Source: Neisseria mucosa
GTDB taxonomy: Bacteria > Pseudomonadota > Gammaproteobacteria > Burkholderiales > Neisseriaceae
Direction: 5' to 3'
NCBI GenBank assembly: GCA_003028315.1
Contig: CP028150.1
Coordinates: 744,001-808,000, forward strand
Length of the DNA stretch: 64,000 nucleotides
Below, one piece after another: positions 8,061-16,395 of this stretch. Both the position numbers and the translations under genes were made by a program. How positions within the stretch are numbered: position 1 is the stretch's first letter; every line of letters starts with the position of its first letter. Under the pieces are notes generated by a model. That model ran no database searches. It worked only from the letters and a program-made list of their open reading frames with translations, and was not told the DNA's origin.

Positions 8061-8363
8061 ATGACCACTGCCGATAATCAACCGCCCTACGAAGAAGCCA
8101 CCGCGTTTCTTAAACTTCTGGCGAACCCCCATCGCCTCGCCGTACTGTGTAAGCTGCACGAAAGACCGTACAATGTAACCGAACTGGCTGAGTCATCCGG
8201 CCTGCCTCAAGCGGCGATGTCCAGCCAATTGGCACTACTGCGTGAGGCCGGATTGGTGTCTTTTGAAGTGAACCATCGAGAACGGCAATATTACATTGCC
8301 GATTCACGAGTCAACGAGATGATACAGTTGTTGTATTCCTTTTTCTGTGCAGGAAAAGATTGA
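8061..8363 (+). CDS. ArsR-family persulfide-sensing repressor (BigR/SqrR/YgaV-like)
   Basis: 100-aa winged-helix repressor. The HTH includes NVTELAESSGLPQAAMSSQL and the wing VNHRERQYYIADSRVNEM. Two cysteines, Cys30 (AVLCKLHE) and Cys96 (SFFCAGKD), are 66 residues apart, the same spacing as the redox pair Cys42/Cys108 that I recall for Xylella BigR, where di-, tri- or tetrasulfide formation releases DNA. Typical ArsR metal-binding ELCVC motifs are absent. Being downstream of the YgaP-like rhodanese, it very likely regulates that operon in response to sulfide. Confidence 0.85.
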   Translation: MTTADNQPPYEEATAFLKLLANPHRLAVLCKLHERPYNVTELAESSGLPQAAMSSQLALLREAGLVSFEVNHRERQYYIADSRVNEMIQLLYSFFCAGKD

Positions 8364-8412
8364 AATGTGGTTGTACTGCCTTAGACAAACTAATCGGAAA
8401 AATTAAGCTAAA

Positions 8413-8441
8413 AGGTCGTCTGAAAATTTTTCAGACGACCT
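8413..8441. terminator. DUS inverted-pair terminator
   Basis: AGGTCGTCTGAA (8413-8424) and its complement (8430-8441) followed by TTTTT, after the ArsR-type gene. Confidence 0.85.
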
Positions 8442-8742
8442 TTTTGTTGTGTTTAGTAATTTAAAAACAGCTAATAGTATTTCAAAAAACAATAGAGATA
8501 CTGGCATATAAACCTATTTACTCCTGCCAAATAATCTCGTGTTTAGAACCATAAGTAATCTTCTTGATATTGTGTTCCAGAGCTATTTCTTTATCTAGCT
8601 TTCCTGAATATTCTGAACCCGCCAATTCTTGAAATAAAGTAATGTTCAACTCATCATTGTGGGAAGTTGTTTTTATATCTGAGATGCCCATTGCGCTATC
8701 GCCTAATAAGCCCGTCAAATGAACTTGTCTAGACTCCTCAGC

Positions 8743-9620
8743 TGTAGAAATCAGTAGCGTTGTTTACAGTATTTCCAGGAGAATACTGAAACATGAACAT
8801 GCACAAAAACACCCGTCTCACCCCGCACCACCGCCAAGCCATTTGGCTGGTCTACACGCAGGGGAAGGAAAGCGTCACCTCCCTGGCACGCCGCTACCAA
8901 GTCAGCCGCCTCACCATTTACCGCGCCCTTAAAGCCGCAAGGGCCAAGCTGCTCAAACCGCAAACCAGTACCAACAACCGTTTCAAACAGGCAAAGTACG
9001 GAATGAAACGCCCGGCCAAGGTAGAACGCAGCATTCAGGAAAAACTCAAAAAGCAGGCCAAACGCTACAATAAATCCTACCCCGGAGAGCTGGTGCATCT
9101 CGACACCAAACGGCTGCCGCTGCTCAAAGGGCAGAAAGCTACCGATAAGCGGGATTACCTGTTTGTCGCCATCGACGATTTCTCAAGGGAGCTATACGCC
9201 GCCATTTTGCCGGACAAAACCGCAGACAGCGCCGCCAAGTTTCTGACCGAACACCTGATTGATCCCTGCCCATACCTGATTGAGTGCGTTTACTCCGACA
9301 ACGGTACGGAATACAAAGGCTCGGCCAACCATGCTTTCGGTGTAGCCTGTTACGAGAACGGGATTGGTCAAAAGTTTACTCGGGTTGCCCGTCCGCAGAC
9401 CAACGGTAAGGCGGAGCGGGTTATCCGTACCCTGATGGAGATGTGGCATGAGAAACAGTCGTTTGAGAGTCTGGAACATCGGCAAAAGGAGTTGTGCCGC
9501 TTTGTTAATTTTTATAACACTGTGAAGCCACACCGCAGTTTGAACGGCGATACGCCGTTTGAGGTCTTGCAGGCTTATTTTTCTCAACCTGTTGTGTAAA
9601 CAACGCGACAATTTTCTACA
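8743..9620 (+). mobile_element. IS481-family insertion sequence, 878 bp, with 7-bp target duplication
   Basis: The ends are inverted: TGTAGAAA...GCGTTGTTTACA at 8743 and TGTAAACAACGC...TTTTCTACA to 9620. The direct repeat CCTCAGC flanks the element at 8736-8742 and 9621-9627. One transposase gene fills it. Intact ends, intact gene and a perfect duplication indicate a recent insertion. Confidence 0.9.
8793..9599 (+). CDS. IS481-family DDE transposase
   Basis: 268 aa. An N-terminal helix-turn-helix (SVTSLARRYQVSRLTIYRAL) precedes an rve integrase core with the catalytic triad readable as Asp in VHLDTKRLP, Asp in YSDNGTEYKG and Glu in NGKAERVIRTL. The C-terminus shows the FVNFYNTVKPHRSLNGDTP block typical of integrase-like transposases. 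No frameshift or truncation is seen, so the enzyme should be active. Confidence 0.93.
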   Translation: MNMHKNTRLTPHHRQAIWLVYTQGKESVTSLARRYQVSRLTIYRALKAARAKLLKPQTSTNNRFKQAKYGMKRPAKVERSIQEKLKKQAKRYNKSYPGELVHLDTKRLPLLKGQKATDKRDYLFVAIDDFSRELYAAILPDKTADSAAKFLTEHLIDPCPYLIECVYSDNGTEYKGSANHAFGVACYENGIGQKFTRVARPQTNGKAERVIRTLMEMWHEKQSFESLEHRQKELCRFVNFYNTVKPHRSLNGDTPFEVLQAYFSQPVV

Positions 9621-9750
9621 CCTCAGCTTCATTGACAGTAATTTTGAAATTCCCAATATCGTCCAACTTAATTTCATCATTGGCGAAAAAGCAGCCGGAC
9701 AATATCAAGCCGGTAATCCCCAGTATGGTTGCCTTAATTTTCATCATCAT

Positions 9751-10063
9751 TTCCTGATCAATTTATTAGCCGTAGGGTGGATTATTGAATCTGACAGTTT
9801 TGGTATTTTCAGACGCTCTTTTTTATACTGCTTCTGTATTTGCACATGAATCCTTTACGCAACCTAGCTGCGGGGTTCATACAGGCTACGGCTTGCTATG
9901 ACCTATATCTAATTAATATAAGTTACGCATTTCTTAATGCAGTCTGTATAATATAAAATGCGATCTAAAAGTTTTATTATACTGTGTTTGGGTATTACAT
10001 TTAGATATTCGCACATTCAACATCCAAAAATATAAATTTTGTTTTTTATTAAGGACACATGAG
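9751..10063. repeat. repeat block A upstream of the 273-aa membrane protein
   Basis: From about 9771 the stretch GTAGGGTGGATTATTGAATC, a DUS half and TATACTGCTTCTGTATT recur in diverged form at 10968-11038, and the segment ACGCAACCTA...GGCTACGGCTTG (about 9856-9898) recurs at 11367-11406. TATAAT at 9947-9952 with TTACGC 18 bp upstream may be the promoter of the following gene. No coding sequence. Confidence 0.6.
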
Positions 10064-10885
10064 ATGCCTCTTATTCTTTATTTACTCTGTTTATTATTTT
10101 CAGCGTGGTTAACTTATATTTGTGTGAAAAAATATTGTAAAAGCAGACTGACTAAATTTTTGGGTATACCTGTTTTATTCTGTCTTTTTCTTGGGATTAA
10201 TCCTGTTTACCATCTCGCAGACAAAGCTCTATTTTCGACCCGTACAGCAGAGGAGTTGATGATGGAAGATCCAGGAAACCGAATGATATTCTTAATATTC
10301 AAAGACAAGTTTCCGCAAGATTATGCCCAAATCGTGGCGAAAGCTGAAGATCTTATGAAATCAAAAAATCATGAACAAGATATGCGTTTTTTTCTCTCAG
10401 AAACAATAGACATCATGTTAAGAAAATTGCCTTATGCAGATGATGACAGCTTAATTGCTATGTTTCAGGAAGATATGCAGTTGCGTACCAAACTCTTGAA
10501 CGAAAACGACGCGGTAAACTGCTTTTATTTGGAGTATCCTCATTTAGCTCCTGATATTTCGCTTTTCTCAAAGCAAATGAAGCCCTATTTCGCCTCTATA
10601 AAACAAGCCAGAGTACGTGCTTTGCAATCTGCCGATATTCATCGAAAAATGCCGGACGAAACTGAAATAGCGCAAACACAAGATAAAGTAAATCAGATTT
10701 TATGGAAGAAATATAGTGAACAGGAGTTGGCGGTAATCAATAACGAAAATGAGGATGAAATAAAGCAATATACGGCTGATGAACAGGCTTTGATTTGCCG
10801 TTTTGCAATCGATACATTGCAGGCGATATTGGAACAGCCTAAGCATGAGGCTGCCGAACTGCTTCGTTTTAATTTGAGTCATTGA
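10064..10885 (+). CDS. 273-aa protein of unknown function with two N-terminal membrane helices
   Basis: I do not recognise the family. Residues 1-19 (ILYLLCLLFSAWLTYICV) and about 33-52 (FLGIPVLFCLFLGINPVYHL) are hydrophobic, so the N-terminus should be an inner-membrane hairpin; the remaining 220 residues are soluble, acidic and helical (FKDKFPQDYAQIVAKAEDLM, LSETIDIMLRKLPYADDDSL). Codon use is AT-rich compared with core genes. The gene lies in an islet bounded by diverged repeat copies and followed by an immunity-like gene fragment, a context reminiscent of neisserial polymorphic-toxin cassettes, but nothing in the protein itself proves that. RBS AAGGA lies about 9 nt before the ATG. Confidence 0.7.
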   Translation: MPLILYLLCLLFSAWLTYICVKKYCKSRLTKFLGIPVLFCLFLGINPVYHLADKALFSTRTAEELMMEDPGNRMIFLIFKDKFPQDYAQIVAKAEDLMKSKNHEQDMRFFLSETIDIMLRKLPYADDDSLIAMFQEDMQLRTKLLNENDAVNCFYLEYPHLAPDISLFSKQMKPYFASIKQARVRALQSADIHRKMPDETEIAQTQDKVNQILWKKYSEQELAVINNENEDEIKQYTADEQALICRFAIDTLQAILEQPKHEAAELLRFNLSH

Positions 10886-10967
10886 GGGGCAGTCTGTTGG
10901 ATATTTTTCCCAATAAATCTATTAGGCTTAAAATAAATTGTATTGATAGATGTGTTAAAGCAACCGT

Positions 10968-11108
10968 AGGTTGGTCATTCGGATCTGGCATTTTGGGTAT
11001 TTTCAGACGACCTTTTTATACTGCTTCTGTATTCACACTTAAAGCAAGCATGCGTGCGTGCCGCACACACTCCCCTGTATGTAGGTTTGACGCGCCCTAT
11101 TTAAAAAT
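10968..11108. repeat. repeat block B between the 273-aa gene and immunity-like fragment
   Basis: Diverged second copy of block A: GTAGGTTGGTCATTCGGATC, then GGTATTTTCAGACGACC and TATACTGCTTCTGTATT. The related word GTAGGTTGGATTCTCGAATC appears again at about 12410, beyond the HNH nuclease gene. Confidence 0.6.
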
Positions 11109-11282
11109 ATGATGAACGGAGATATTTGGCTGCACAACGGCTGCCTGAAAATCAGCCCGAGCCGCCATGTCAAGCTGGAAGCGTGGGGTGCCATTGATGC
11201 GGACGATGTAATTTTATCATTGGATAACAGCCCTGAAGAAATCGGATCAGGCTTAAGGTTGGCATTGAGCCGCTGTCGATAA
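11109..11282 (+). pseudogene. CdiI/DUF1436-like immunity protein, C-terminal fragment
   Basis: A 57-aa open frame from ATG 11109 to TAA 11280-11282, too short for most gene finders. The sequence (HNGCLKISPSRHVKLEAWG, then DNSPEEIGSGLRLALSRCR) resembles the C-terminal half of contact-dependent-inhibition immunity proteins of the CdiI/DUF1436 type, which end in a similar D-x-S-x-EEIG-x-ALR-ALSR helix. A stop lies just upstream, so the N-terminal half is missing. It is followed by a DUS terminator. The family call is from memory of the motif and should be treated as tentative. Confidence 0.5.
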
Positions 11283-11293
11283 TATCAGGCAAA

Positions 11294-11331
11294 AGGTCGT
11301 CTGAAAGCTGGAAAATTGTTTCAGACGACCT
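11294..11331. terminator. DUS inverted-pair terminator
   Basis: AGGTCGTCTGAA at 11294-11305 with its complement at 11320-11331 and a T-run, after the immunity-like fragment. Confidence 0.85.
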
Positions 11332-11340
11332 TTTTTACAC

Positions 11341-11406
11341 TCAAAGCCCGTGTACGTTCGTGCCGTACGCAACCTATCTGCAGCTTTCATGCGGGCTACG
11401 GCTTGT
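11341..11406. repeat. repeat block C
   Basis: Contains GTACGCAACCTATCTGCAG and CGGGCTACGGCTTGTTAGGG, diverged from block A (about 9856-9900). It forms the right border of the islet before the convergent HNH nuclease gene. Confidence 0.55.
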
Positions 11407-12221
11407 TAGGGCTTAAATATTTCTTCTCGATGCCACTTAAAGTATTTTTCGCTATCAGGGTGAATTTTTAATTTTGTATCAGTTGAGATGCCTAGTCGGA
11501 ACAGGTTTTTTTCAGAAAGCCTTTTGCTAATACGGATTTTGCCATCTGGCTCAAACGTAATCAGCCCACTATCAAACAAGGCATCAATGTTTGGGGCGAG
11601 CATCAAGCCGTTGTATGGGTCAAGCCGTTGCCATTCTTCATCATCCTTGCAGTCGCGCCAAGGTTTGATATGGCTGGCAATCAGCAATTCAGGCATATCC
11701 ACGCCGCTGATGGGGCATTGCGGATACCGTTCCAATACGCCGTTTCTGAATTCGCCTTGACCTCTGCGGGCGTTAATCAGGCGCTGGATTTCGGTTTTGG
11801 CTTCTTCGGTTGTGGCGTTTTCTAAGCGTTGGTTAAGTTCATCTAAATCATTTTCCAAAGATTGTTGATAGGCTACCTGAAAAGTGGGTATTTCAATGTA
11901 TTCGCTGGGGACGTAATCTTCCATACAATGTCCGCATCCGGTTAAATGTTTATTATATTTCTGCCGAGAATAAGCCTCTAATGCAGGAATGGAATTAGAA
12001 CAAACTTTATAATAAGGGCTTGATTCAGTAGTGTAGTTACCATTCTCATTGCTGATACATGGTTTCCTCTTTATTCCTTGTACACGATGTATCATAGGAT
12101 ATTTAGAAATGGGTTTGCCTTCTTTGTTTATATTTAATATATAACCATCAGGGTTGTTCTCTCTCCATTTCAAATATTCGGCATCATTAGGCTCATCTTT
12201 AAAAATTTTGAGTTCGGGCAT
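11406..12221 (-). CDS. HNH endonuclease domain protein
   Basis: 271 aa, start set at 12221 because AAGGAAA lies 7 nt upstream; the frame extends further without RBS. The C-terminal third holds the HNH_2-type core: CPISGVDMPELLIASHIKPW followed by NGLMLAPNIDALFDSGLITF, with the first His in SHIKPW and the following Asn/His region typical for the beta-beta-alpha metal site. The N-terminal half includes a CGHC pair (TGCGHCMEDY) of unknown role and no clear domain. An Eikenella-type DUS (AGGCTACCTGAA, 11870-11881) is inside the gene. Stand-alone HNH proteins of this kind are often orphan restriction enzymes or defence proteins; no methylase partner is adjacent. Confidence 0.75.
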   Translation of the reverse strand: MPELKIFKDEPNDAEYLKWRENNPDGYILNINKEGKPISKYPMIHRVQGIKRKPCISNENGNYTTESSPYYKVCSNSIPALEAYSRQKYNKHLTGCGHCMEDYVPSEYIEIPTFQVAYQQSLENDLDELNQRLENATTEEAKTEIQRLINARRGQGEFRNGVLERYPQCPISGVDMPELLIASHIKPWRDCKDDEEWQRLDPYNGLMLAPNIDALFDSGLITFEPDGKIRISKRLSEKNLFRLGISTDTKLKIHPDSEKYFKWHREEIFKP

Positions 12222-12494
12222 AATATTTCCTTTGAAAATAAACATACGCTGGATTATTAGAAATTTCACAGACCTGTAAAAAAATGAATGTTAGATTTTG
12301 TTCCAAACTACGTCAGAAATGCCCACAACGGTATTTCATTTGTTGCTTGCTGTTCCAATCGGCATCATAAATCTTTTGCCTACTACATGAAAAGTTTTCC
12401 CAAGCAGATGTAGGTTGGATTCTCGAATCCGACAGCTTCATACGGGAGATTTTGTCGGATACAAGTATTCGACCTACAAATTTTGGATAATAAA
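12222..12494. other. non-coding gap with a repeat relic
   Basis: About 270 bp without a gene. The only recognisable element is GTAGGTTGGATTCTCGAATC near 12410, a relative of repeat blocks A and B. Confidence 0.4.
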
Positions 12495-12524
12495 AGGCCG
12501 TCTGAAAATCGTTTCAGACGACCT
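12495..12524. terminator. DUS inverted-pair terminator of mfd
   Basis: AGGCCGTCTGAA (12495-12506) and TTCAGACGACCT (12513-12524) form a stem with one wobble, 15 nt beyond the mfd stop codon. Confidence 0.8.
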
Positions 12525-12539
12525 TTTCTTTATCAGCTT

Positions 12540-15500
12540 CTACTTTGCTATCACTCTTTCTTTCAAAGTCTTCAACACATTCTTCACGGTGTTAATCCTG
12601 ACTTCGATATTTTCCATCTCGGCTGTAAATCTTAACTTATCCGCTCCAGCCAGCCGATATTTTTTATCTGTCTGAATCAGCAGGATGATTTCTGTCGGGT
12701 CGATTTGGTGGTGTTTACCGAAGGTAATGGTGACGGCTTCGCTGGTCGCGTCGATGGCGTCTATGCCCAATTCTTTTGCGGCGAGCCGCAGGTGGTGGCT
12801 TTCGATGAGGGTTTTGACGGGTTGTTCGGGCAGGCCGAAGCGGTCGACGAGTTCTTCGTGTATGGCGTTGATTTGCTGCACGGTTTCGCAGACGGCGAGG
12901 CGTTTGTAGAGGACGAGCCGTTCGTGGATGTCGGGGCAATAGCTTTCGGGCAGCAGGGCGGGGCTGTGCAGTTTGATTTCGGTGGTGATGCCCAGCGGCG
13001 CATCGAGGTCGGGCTGGCGGCCTTTTTTGAGGTCGCGCACGGCTTGTTTGAGCATTTCGGTGTAGAGCGTGAAGCCGACCTGCATCATTTCGCCGGATTG
13101 TCCTTCGCCGAGGATTTCGCCTGCGCCGCGGATTTCCAAATCCTGCATGGCAAGGGTGAAACCTGCGCCGAGTTCGTCTGCCGCCGCGATGGCATCGAGG
13201 CGTTTTTCTGCGTCTTTGGTGATGTATTCGGGCGTGAGCAGGTAGGCGTAGGCTTGGTGGTGGCTGCGGCCGACGCGCCCGCGAAGCTGGTGCAGTTGCG
13301 CCAGTCCGAATTTGTCGGCGCGGTTGATGATGATGGTGTTGGCGTTGGGGATGTCGATGCCGGTTTCGATGATGGTGGAACAGAGCAATACGTTGAATCT
13401 TTGCTGCAAAAAGTCGCGCATAACTTGCTCCAACTCGCGCTCGCGCAGTTGTCCGTGCGCCACGCCGATGCGGGCTTTGGGCAACAGGGTTTCCAGCCGC
13501 TCTCGCATATTTTCAATCGTATCCACTTCATTGTGCAGGAAAAACACCTGCCCGCCGCGCTTGAGTTCGCGCAATACGGCTTCGCGCACGCTGCCTTCGC
13601 TGAAGGGTTTGACAAAGGTTTTGACGGCGAGGCGGCGGCTCGGCGCGGTGGTAATCAGCGAGAAGTCGCGCAGACCTTCGAGCGCCATGCTGAGGGTGCG
13701 CGGAATCGGTGTGGCGGTCATGGTGAGGATGTCGACATTGGCGCGCAGGCGTTTGAGCTGCTCTTTCTGACGCACGCCGAAGCGGTGTTCTTCATCGATA
13801 ATCACTAAACCTAAGTTTTTGAATTTGATGTCGTCTTGCACCAATTTGTGCGTGCCGATAACGATATCGACCGTGCCGTCCGCCATGCCTTCCAGCGCGG
13901 CTTTGGTGGCTTTGCTGTTGTTGAAACGCGAAAGGCTGGCGACTTTCACGGGGAAATCGGCGAAGCGGTCGGCGAAATTTTGTGCGTGCTGCTCGACCAG
14001 AAGCGTGGTCGGCGCGAGTACGGCGACCTGTTTGCCGCCCATTACCGCCACAAACGCGGCGCGCAGCGCGACTTCGGTTTTGCCGAAACCGACATCGCCA
14101 CACACGAGGCGGTCCATCGGCTTCGCCTGCGTCAAATCTTTAATCACGGCGGCGATGGCGGCGGCCTGGTCTTCGGTTTCCTCGTAGCCGAAGCCGTCGG
14201 CAAACGCCTGATAGTCCAACTCGTTGATTTCGAACTTGTGTCCCGATTGGGCGGCGCGCTGGGCGTAGAGATTGAGCAACTCGGCGGCGGTGTCGCGTGC
14301 TTTTTCAGCGGCTTTGCGCTTCGCCTTGTTCCACGAGCCGCTGCCGAGCTTGTGCAGGGCGACATTTTCATGCGCCTGGCCAGAGTAGCGGCTGATTAAA
14401 TGCAGTTGCGAAACAGGCACATAAAGCTGCGCTTCGCCCGCGTATTCGAGCAACATCATTTCGTTGGTTTCGCCGCCTAAATCCATCGTTACCAAGCCCA
14501 TATACCGCCCAATGCCGTGTTCTTCGTGCACAACGGGGTCGCCGATGTTGATTTCGGCAAGGTCGCGCAACAGGCCGTCTGAAACGGCGGCGTGTTTTTT
14601 GCGGCGGTTGTGGACGCGCGAACGGGCGACGTATTGGTAGAGGTCGGATTCGGTGATGACGGCAATGGCACTTTGAGCGGCAACCGCTTTGCCCTCTCCC
14701 CAACCCTCCCCCACGGGGGAGGGGGCAGGTTGCTGTCGGGCTTGTCCGTGCAGATCATTTTCGACGGGATGCAGGCTGCTTTCGGTTTTTAGGTCGTCTG
14801 AAACGGCAGCGGCACTTTGTTCCCTCTCCTGCGGGAGAGGGCTAGGGAGAGGGTTTGTTGCGGCTGCTGAAAATTCGGTTTGGTCGGTAACCGCTTTGCC
14901 CTCTCCCTCGGAGGCGGGAGTAGGTTGCTGTTGGCTCGGAGATTGCAGCTCGCCCAGTTTGAACCCGTACGCCAACGGCGCGACCGTAATCATCAGCGGC
15001 TCATGTGCCGATAAAAAGCCCTGCCAGTCGGATACAGGTTTGGCTTTCAAACCGTTTTGCTGCAAGAAGCCGAGCATGGTTTCGCGCCGTCCCAAACTTT
15101 CGGCGCACAGCAAAATCCGCCCGTCAAAGGTCGTCTGAAAATCCTTCAATGCCTGCAACGGCTCGTCGGATTGGCGGTTGACGGCAAGGTCGGGCAGGGT
15201 GTGTTCCTTGCCGGAAACATCGGGCAGCACTTGTCCGTAGTTTTTCAGACGACCTGCGAACACATCGGCAGAGAGATACAAATGCTGTGGAAGCAAAGGC
15301 GGATAGGTTTCGTCGCCCTGCGCCATGGCATAACGTGATTTGACGTCGCTCCAAAAGCGGTTTGCCTCGGCGTGAACGTCGCCCAAAGAGACAAACAGCG
15401 CATCTTCGCCGATATAGTCAAACAGCGTTTCCAGCTCGTTTTCAAAAAACAGCGGCAGATAATATTCCACGCCCGCGCCGAAATGGCCGTTGCTGACGGC

Positions 15501-16223
15501 TTTGTACACGGCGGCATCGTTCGGATTGCCATCAACTTCCTCACGGAAGCGGCTGCGGAAGATTTTTTGCGCCTCGCTGTCGGTGGGGAACTCGTGCGCC
15601 GGCAGCAGGCGGATTTCGGAAACGGGGGAAATGGTGCGCTGCGTGTCCGTGTCAAAGGTTTTGATGCTGTCGATTTCATCGTCGAACAAATCGATGCGGT
15701 ACGGCATCCCGCTGCCCATCGGGAACAAATCGACAATACCGCCGCGCACGGCAAACTCGCCCGCCGCCACAACATGGGAAACATGGTTGTAGCCCGCATC
15801 CACCAAATCGGTTTTCAGACGACCTATATCCAAAGTCTGCCCGTTTTTCAGCCAGAACGTGCGCCCCGCCAAAAACGGCACGGGCGGCAGCTTCTGCATC
15901 GCCGTGGCAACCGGTACGAACAACACGTCCGCCGCGCCGCTCTTAATCTGCCACAACGCCGAGAGCCGCTCCGACACCAAATCCTGATGCGGCGAAAAAC
16001 GCTCGTAAGGCAGCGTTTCCCAGTCTGGCAGGAACACCGCCGTATCGTGCGGACGGAAAAAACGCCATGCAGTCTGAAGGCGCAACGCCTGTTCCGCATC
16101 TTGGGTCAGCACGACTTTGAGCCGCTTATGCGGCAGATAACGCGCCAAAGCCAGCGGCAGCGAGCCTTGCGAAAGATTGAGCCAACGGGATTTTTCACGG
16201 GGTTTGGGGATAGGGTAGGTCAT
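12540..16223 (-). CDS. mfd: transcription-repair coupling factor Mfd
   Basis: 1227-aa DNA translocase that removes stalled RNA polymerase and recruits UvrA. N-terminal UvrB-like region (LPDWETLPYERFSPHQDLVS), RNAP-interaction domain (GDPVVHEEHGIGRYMGLVTM), helicase core with Walker A GDVGFGKTEV, DEEH box (VIIDEEHRFG), motif VI region QLRGRVGRSHHQAYAYLL and the TRCF C-terminal domain. It is about 80 residues longer than E. coli Mfd. The excess lies in residues about 428-518, a low-complexity stretch with PSPxGEG-type repeats derived from intergenic repeats, between the N-terminal region and the conserved AIAVITESDLY segment. DUS words inside the gene are translated as well. The gene ends in a DUS terminator. 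Confidence 0.97.
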   Translation of the reverse strand: MTYPIPKPREKSRWLNLSQGSLPLALARYLPHKRLKVVLTQDAEQALRLQTAWRFFRPHDTAVFLPDWETLPYERFSPHQDLVSERLSALWQIKSGAADVLFVPVATAMQKLPPVPFLAGRTFWLKNGQTLDIGRLKTDLVDAGYNHVSHVVAAGEFAVRGGIVDLFPMGSGMPYRIDLFDDEIDSIKTFDTDTQRTISPVSEIRLLPAHEFPTDSEAQKIFRSRFREEVDGNPNDAAVYKAVSNGHFGAGVEYYLPLFFENELETLFDYIGEDALFVSLGDVHAEANRFWSDVKSRYAMAQGDETYPPLLPQHLYLSADVFAGRLKNYGQVLPDVSGKEHTLPDLAVNRQSDEPLQALKDFQTTFDGRILLCAESLGRRETMLGFLQQNGLKAKPVSDWQGFLSAHEPLMITVAPLAYGFKLGELQSPSQQQPTPASEGEGKAVTDQTEFSAAATNPLPSPLPQEREQSAAAVSDDLKTESSLHPVENDLHGQARQQPAPSPVGEGWGEGKAVAAQSAIAVITESDLYQYVARSRVHNRRKKHAAVSDGLLRDLAEINIGDPVVHEEHGIGRYMGLVTMDLGGETNEMMLLEYAGEAQLYVPVSQLHLISRYSGQAHENVALHKLGSGSWNKAKRKAAEKARDTAAELLNLYAQRAAQSGHKFEINELDYQAFADGFGYEETEDQAAAIAAVIKDLTQAKPMDRLVCGDVGFGKTEVALRAAFVAVMGGKQVAVLAPTTLLVEQHAQNFADRFADFPVKVASLSRFNNSKATKAALEGMADGTVDIVIGTHKLVQDDIKFKNLGLVIIDEEHRFGVRQKEQLKRLRANVDILTMTATPIPRTLSMALEGLRDFSLITTAPSRRLAVKTFVKPFSEGSVREAVLRELKRGGQVFFLHNEVDTIENMRERLETLLPKARIGVAHGQLRERELEQVMRDFLQQRFNVLLCSTIIETGIDIPNANTIIINRADKFGLAQLHQLRGRVGRSHHQAYAYLLTPEYITKDAEKRLDAIAAADELGAGFTLAMQDLEIRGAGEILGEGQSGEMMQVGFTLYTEMLKQAVRDLKKGRQPDLDAPLGITTEIKLHSPALLPESYCPDIHERLVLYKRLAVCETVQQINAIHEELVDRFGLPEQPVKTLIESHHLRLAAKELGIDAIDATSEAVTITFGKHHQIDPTEIILLIQTDKKYRLAGADKLRFTAEMENIEVRINTVKNVLKTLKERVIAK
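14665..14945 (-). repeat. repeat-derived in-frame insertion inside mfd
   Basis: On the + strand three GC-rich inverted-repeat units (CCCTCTCCCCAACCCTCCCC / CACGGGGGAGGGGGC; CCCTCTCCTGCGGGAGAGGG; CCCTCTCCCTCGGAGGCGGG) plus a DUS at about 14791 are strung together with no stop in the mfd frame. The same CCCTCTCCC / GGGAGAGGG motif makes up the intergenic repeats around cadD. It adds about 91 residues to Mfd. Confidence 0.85.
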
Positions 16224-16395
16224 GGCGTAGGGACAATGGCTTGCGGCAGCCGGAAAATTTTTCGGGCTGCCGAGATGGGTTGTAAAAGCGGGATTTTAGC
16301 AGATTACAAGCGGGTGTAAGGGATAGGATGGTTTGGTTGGTTTTCAGACGGCCTTTAATGCTAAAATGTCCTCTGTTTGCCACACACCGTTTTTC

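Larger units (their letters stand above)
8518..9750 (-). pseudogene. 115-aa lipoprotein gene split by an IS481-family insertion
   Basis: Reading from ATG at 9750 (RBS AGGAAATG) the product begins MMMKIKATILGITGLILSGC, a lipoprotein signal with lipobox LSGC, and continues to the IS border at 9628. The frame resumes at 8742 beyond the element, through TGLLGDSAMGISDIK, to the stop at 8518-8520. Removing the IS and one copy of the 7-bp target duplication joins the halves in frame to a 115-aa protein. The right-hand half could still be read from an internal TTG (8718) but without its signal. Function unknown; a small outer-membrane or periplasmic lipoprotein. Confidence 0.85.

Noticed and set aside
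10882..11112. 76-codon frame after the 273-aa gene
   Set aside because: Runs through repeat block B, contains translated DUS, no RBS.
12705..13808. Long open frame on the + strand opposite mfd
   Set aside because: Antisense shadow of a GC-rich gene; mfd has complete domain motifs, while this frame shows only compositional bias.
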